From Lycium barbarum (lineage: Eukaryota; Streptophyta; Magnoliopsida; Solanales; Solanaceae), in contig NC_083341.1 of NCBI RefSeq assembly GCF_019175385.1, positions 63,273,800-63,337,799 of the forward strand: a stretch of 64,000 bases of DNA, read 5' to 3'. Positions within the stretch are counted from its first letter, which is position 1, and each line of letters starts with the position of its first letter. This document shows, piece after piece, positions 60,301-64,000 of this stretch. The translations under genes and the position numbers were made by a program. Below the pieces are notes generated by a model. That model made no database searches. It was not told where the DNA came from and saw only the letters and a program-made list of their open reading frames with translations.

Positions 60301-61373
60301 GCTAGCCTAGGAGTTCGAGTAGTGGACTCAGGTAGCAGGGGAACTACAATTCAGAATTCGACAGTCTCGTCGCTAGTAGCAGAAGCGAAAGAGCGGCAAT
60401 ACGAAGATTCCATGCTAATGCAGTACAGAGACTCACTCCCTCAGAAAGAGGGGTCATCATTCGATATTTCAGGAGACGGAGTTCTCCGATGTCGAGGCAG
60501 ATTATGTGTTCCCGATGTGGTAGACTTAAGCCACCAAATAATGAGGGAAGCCCATTGTTCCCGCTACTCTATCCACCCCGGAGCGACGAAGATGTATCAT
60601 GATCTTAAGTCTATATATTGGTGGAATGGGATGAAGAAATATATAGCAAAATTCGTAGTTCAATGTCCCAATTGTCAACAGGTGAAAATCGAGCACCAAA
60701 AGTGGGGTGGATTGTTGCAAGCCATAGAAATCCCAACTTGGAAGTGATTAACATGGACTTCATTTCAGGCTTACCCCGTTCTCGACGTAAATATGACTCT
60801 ATATGGGTGATTGTGGATAGACTCACCAAGTCAGCTCATTTCTTACCGGTCAGAACGACCTATGTGGCAGAAGATTATGCAGGGCTTTATCTTAGGGAGA
60901 TAGTGAGGCTCCATGGTGTTCCAGTATCTATTATCTCTGATAGAGGGACTCAGTTTACAGCTAATTTCTCGAAGTCTTTCCAAGAGGGTTTAGGGACCCA
61001 AGTGAACCTTAGCACGACATTTCATCCACAGACCGATGGGCAAGCTGAACGCACCATTCAGACTCTTGAAGATATGTTGCGAGCATGTATGATAGACTTT
61101 GGAGGTAATTGGGATGATCATTTGCCACTCATTGAATTTGCTTACAATAATAGTTATCATTCTAGCATTCAAATGGCACCGTATGAGGCTTTATATGGGC
61201 GAAAGTGTAGATCCCCAATCGGGTGGTTCGAAACAGGAGAGACTAAATTGATGGGGCCAGACTTGGTCCAACAAGCCATAGAGAAAGTCAAGCTCATACA
61301 AGATCGGTTATTAGCAGCCTAAAGCCGTCAGAAGTCCTATGCGGATAATCGCCGAAGAGACTTAGGGTTCCAA
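60301..61373 (+). pseudogene. Tekay integrase
   Basis: Zinc-binding part with H..H and CPNCQQVK (about 60540-60690). A small deletion near 60742 shifts the frame at the conserved PTWK..VINMDF junction. The core then reads NMDFISGLPRS (first Asp), ISDRGTQFTANF (second Asp) and QTDGQAERTIQTLED (Glu), so the DDE triad is kept, unlike the Athila copy. TAA at 61320 sits at a position where a C-to-T change from Gln is likely. Confidence 0.92.
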
Positions 61374-61790
61374 GTGAAAGATTGGGTATTCTTGAAAGTG
61401 TCACTGATGAAAGGTGTAATGAGATTTGGCAAAAAGGGGAAGCTTAGTCCCCGGTACATTGGACCTTATGAGATTGTGCGCAAAGTGGGAAAAGTGGCCT
61501 ACGAGTTAGATCTATCTCCGGATTTGGAGTCAGTCCACCCAGTTTTTCATATCTTAATGCTTCGAAAATGTGTTGGAGATCCTACTAGGATCGTCCCAGT
61601 AAATGATGTGCTAGTGACAGAGAAATTGACTAACGAAGAGGTACCCATTGCTTAGAAACAAAGAAGTGGCCTCAGTCAAGGTTTTATGGAGAAGCAATAA
61701 AGGAGAAGAAATGACATGGGAAGCAGAGGAAAGTATGTGATCCCGATACCCGCATTTGTTTTATCCCTTGGAGGAGATCCAAGATGAGAT
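61374..61790 (+). pseudogene. Integrase C-terminus and damaged chromodomain
   Basis: GKLSPRYIGPYEIVRKVGKV is the GPY/F module, followed by ESVHPVFHILMLRKCVGDP. The chromodomain region then shows EEVPIA and, in another frame, LRNKEVASVKVLWRSNKGEE and MTWEAEESM, with a probable deletion of some twenty bases at about 61652 and a TGA near 61738. In chromoviruses this domain steers integration to heterochromatin. Its presence, with the initiator-Met primer site, supports the Tekay assignment. Confidence 0.82.
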
Positions 61791-61991
61791 ATCAAGATCA
61801 TGAGGTAGGTATGTTTCCTTTTATGATTTTGGTCGTGTGTGGCCAAATTCTATTGCTATTATGTTGTGGCCCTGAGAGGCATCGATATTATTGGTTGTTG
61901 TGATCGGTTGATAGTGCCATATTATAGGGGAAACTCTAGCGATATTTCTATAGAAACCCCGAAGACTTTAACATTGGAGGACGAATGTTCT

Positions 61992-62017
61992 AAAGGGGGG
62001 GGGGGGGGGGGGGAGAA
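61992..62017 (+). other. Polypurine tract
   Basis: AAAGGG followed by an uninterrupted G run, then AGAA, directly before the 3' LTR. It would prime plus-strand DNA synthesis. The pure run of nearly twenty G is long for a polypurine tract and its length may be an assembly uncertainty. Confidence 0.85.
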
Positions 62018-64000
62018 TGTTACACCTCGGAAAATCTTCCGTTGGTACGCAAGTGAATGATCTAGTGAGGAGTACGAGTATACAATATTTCCATAAGTAA
62101 GAAACAACGTTTGACGACCCTAAGTAAGATTCCGAAGGCAATTGCAATAAGAGATAGGTTATGCTCCACAAAGACTAATTATAGGTTTTGGAAATGTAAA
62201 AAGTTGCAGGATTGCATTCTGGCCAGTGGCACATAAAATGAAATACGGACCGTAAAGTGTTATACAAGCCCGTAAACTGCCATGTCGTATTTTGGCTTCC
62301 AAAACTTCAACTTTCTGCCAAATGATCAAATGGTTAAATACGACCTGAAATACGAACCGTAAAGTGGTTTACGGCCCGTAAACCATGATCGTAAATAACC
62401 ATGTTTCAGCCTGAGTTTCTGGTTCTGTTATGATTAAATACGACCACGAAGGACGGTCCGTAAATAGGAATACGGACCGTAAACCATGTTTACGACCACT
62501 GTGTTGTTCACTTAAGATCAGATTTTGGGTTATTAAATAAGGGACCAAGTTTATTATTTCATTTCCACATTTCATCCCTTCTCTCTAAAACATCTCTCTA
62601 CATTTATTCCACAAGATTACAAGGGTTATTAGTCATCAACAACACTAATAAAGTGAATCAAGTGTAAGGAAACCCATTAAGATCATTCAAGTCAAGAAAA
62701 TCTTATTGAAGGAAAACTAGGGTTTTTGCTCAAGTGGAGTGTTTCGACCAAGGATCCTTCCTACAACATCCAAGGAAAGATTTATGGTATTTATATGTTG
62801 TTTAAGGTATTGGAGAGTTAAAATGCTTGGACATTAGATGAGTATAGAAAAATGGGTCATGAATGATGAATAGTGACGTTTTCAGAAATAGTTTGAATTG
62901 AATTGTGATTCTTGTTGTGTTGTGACATGAATGTGTTATAAATGATGTTAAGATCATTAAAAAGGGCATTGTATATGAATGGACGAAGTCGGGTGATATG
63001 ACCATGAATATGGGTGAATTGGGAGCGAATTGAGAAATCTAGATAATGTGGTTAACGTAAATGATTAATGGCCATTGTTATGGTATTGTGAATGTATTGT
63101 TGAAGTTTGGGAGTTGAATTACGATAGGGAGGAATGTTGTAAAAATAAAGGAGATGCTGTCCGATTTTCTCTAGCTTTAGCCATGTGTGCTAGTTGTCGA
63201 TTCTAACGATAGTATGACTTTAATGAAGGTATAAACGCAACCGTTGAAAGAGATCGTGCAAGTGGTAAATAGTCGAACGAAAAAGGTATGTAAGGCTAAC
63301 CCTTCTTACATAAGGCATGGTTCTTTGGCCAATCATCTAAATCTCCTACGAGCTTATGATGTTCTCCAAATGCGTCTATCTTCAAAGCTACTAAGTTTGT
63401 GATTCTCGATATGTTACGATTGTACTAAATTCCTCGTATGACGAGTAAGCCCATTAAGGCAAATGTGACGAATGACGATAATAGTGATAATGATATTGAT
63501 GATGATAATGATGACTATGATGATAATGATGTTAATGGAAATGATGCTTATAAGCTAGTATATGTATGTACCTATGTATGACTATTATGGAACCCCGAGC
63601 GTATGAGGCCGGGTATGATATGTAAATAAGTATGTATACGATTACGAAACGCGCGCACATCTCTGCAGATGGTACGGACAAACCTGAAGCCTTGGTAGGG
63701 ACAGGTAGATGTAACCATGAAGCCTTGGTAGGGCCAGGTATGAGTAACCTTGAGCCTTGGTTGGCCAATTGTGTATGAAACACCGATCCTCCATGGTCGG
63801 GTATGCTATGTAAATGCTATGTATATGATATGATTATGTATATGATATGAATACGAATATGATATGACTATGTATATGAATGTGAATAAGGGGCATGTAT
63901 ACGAATACAAGCACAAATATGGTACGGGTACTATTATGAATGCGGATAATGATGTATGTACACAAACGCATATTAGAAATGGAAAGTTCCTAAGAAAGGC
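62018..64000 (+). mobile_element. 3' LTR of the Tekay-like chromovirus, running off the window
   Basis: Begins TGTTACACCTCGGAAAATC and parallels 54267-56225 to the end of the window. It is 24 bp longer than the matching part of the 5' LTR, mostly through an extra ACGG(N)CCGT segment near 62350. The remaining 570 bp and the right target duplication lie outside. Confidence 0.93.

Overview
The window is intergenic, heterochromatin-type DNA from a flowering plant, most probably a member of the Solanaceae. No host protein gene, tRNA or rRNA is recognisable. Everything that can be named is a transposable element or a tandem repeat: at least five LTR-retrotransposon insertions of three Ty3/gypsy lineages (Tekay-like chromovirus, Athila-like, Tat/Ogre-like), one Mutator-like DNA transposon (MULE), a TS-type SINE (a family known from Solanaceae), and a 19.5-kb satellite array. 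The 162-bp satellite period equals that of the tomato subtelomeric repeat TGRI; sequence identity with TGRI was not tested.

Layout. 1-4917: a Tekay-like element on the plus strand: 5' LTR running off the window, initiator-Met tRNA primer site, broken gag, protease deleted, reverse transcriptase cut short. 4918-8500: a decayed MULE, with transposase remnants flanked and interrupted by TTGCAACA-type repeats, abutting the broken reverse transcriptase. 8500-28056: about 120 near-identical 162-bp satellite monomers. 28057-28556: 500-bp assembly gap. 28557-29712: start of a Tekay-like LTR on the minus strand, inserted into the gag of a minus-strand Tat/Ogre element. 29713-33244 and 43420-49574: that Tat/Ogre element, split by an Athila-like element (33245-42346). 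The Athila element and 284 bp of its Tat/Ogre flank are partly duplicated in tandem at 42347-43419. 49575-50764: a second Tat/Ogre LTR head carrying the SINE. 50765-54266: an old plus-strand element and LTR. 54267-64000: the most complete and probably youngest element, a Tekay-like chromovirus with both LTRs, the 3' one running off the window.

How the parts relate. The region is a nest of insertions rather than an operon or pathway. Junctions give a relative order: the Tat/Ogre element is older than the Athila and minus-strand Tekay insertions; the SINE is younger than the LTR it sits in; the 54-kb Tekay element is younger than the LTR it interrupts. All coding regions carry stops and frameshifts, many explicable as C-to-T or G-to-A changes, as expected of methylated, silenced repeats. 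None appears able to encode a full polyprotein. I found no evidence of an exciting new gene system. The observations most worth following are the tandem duplication of an already-inserted Athila element with its flank, the same ACGG(N)CCGT palindromes in two unrelated retrotransposon lineages, paired hairpins with different stem sequences in Tekay LTRs, and the patchwork trimer structure of the satellite.
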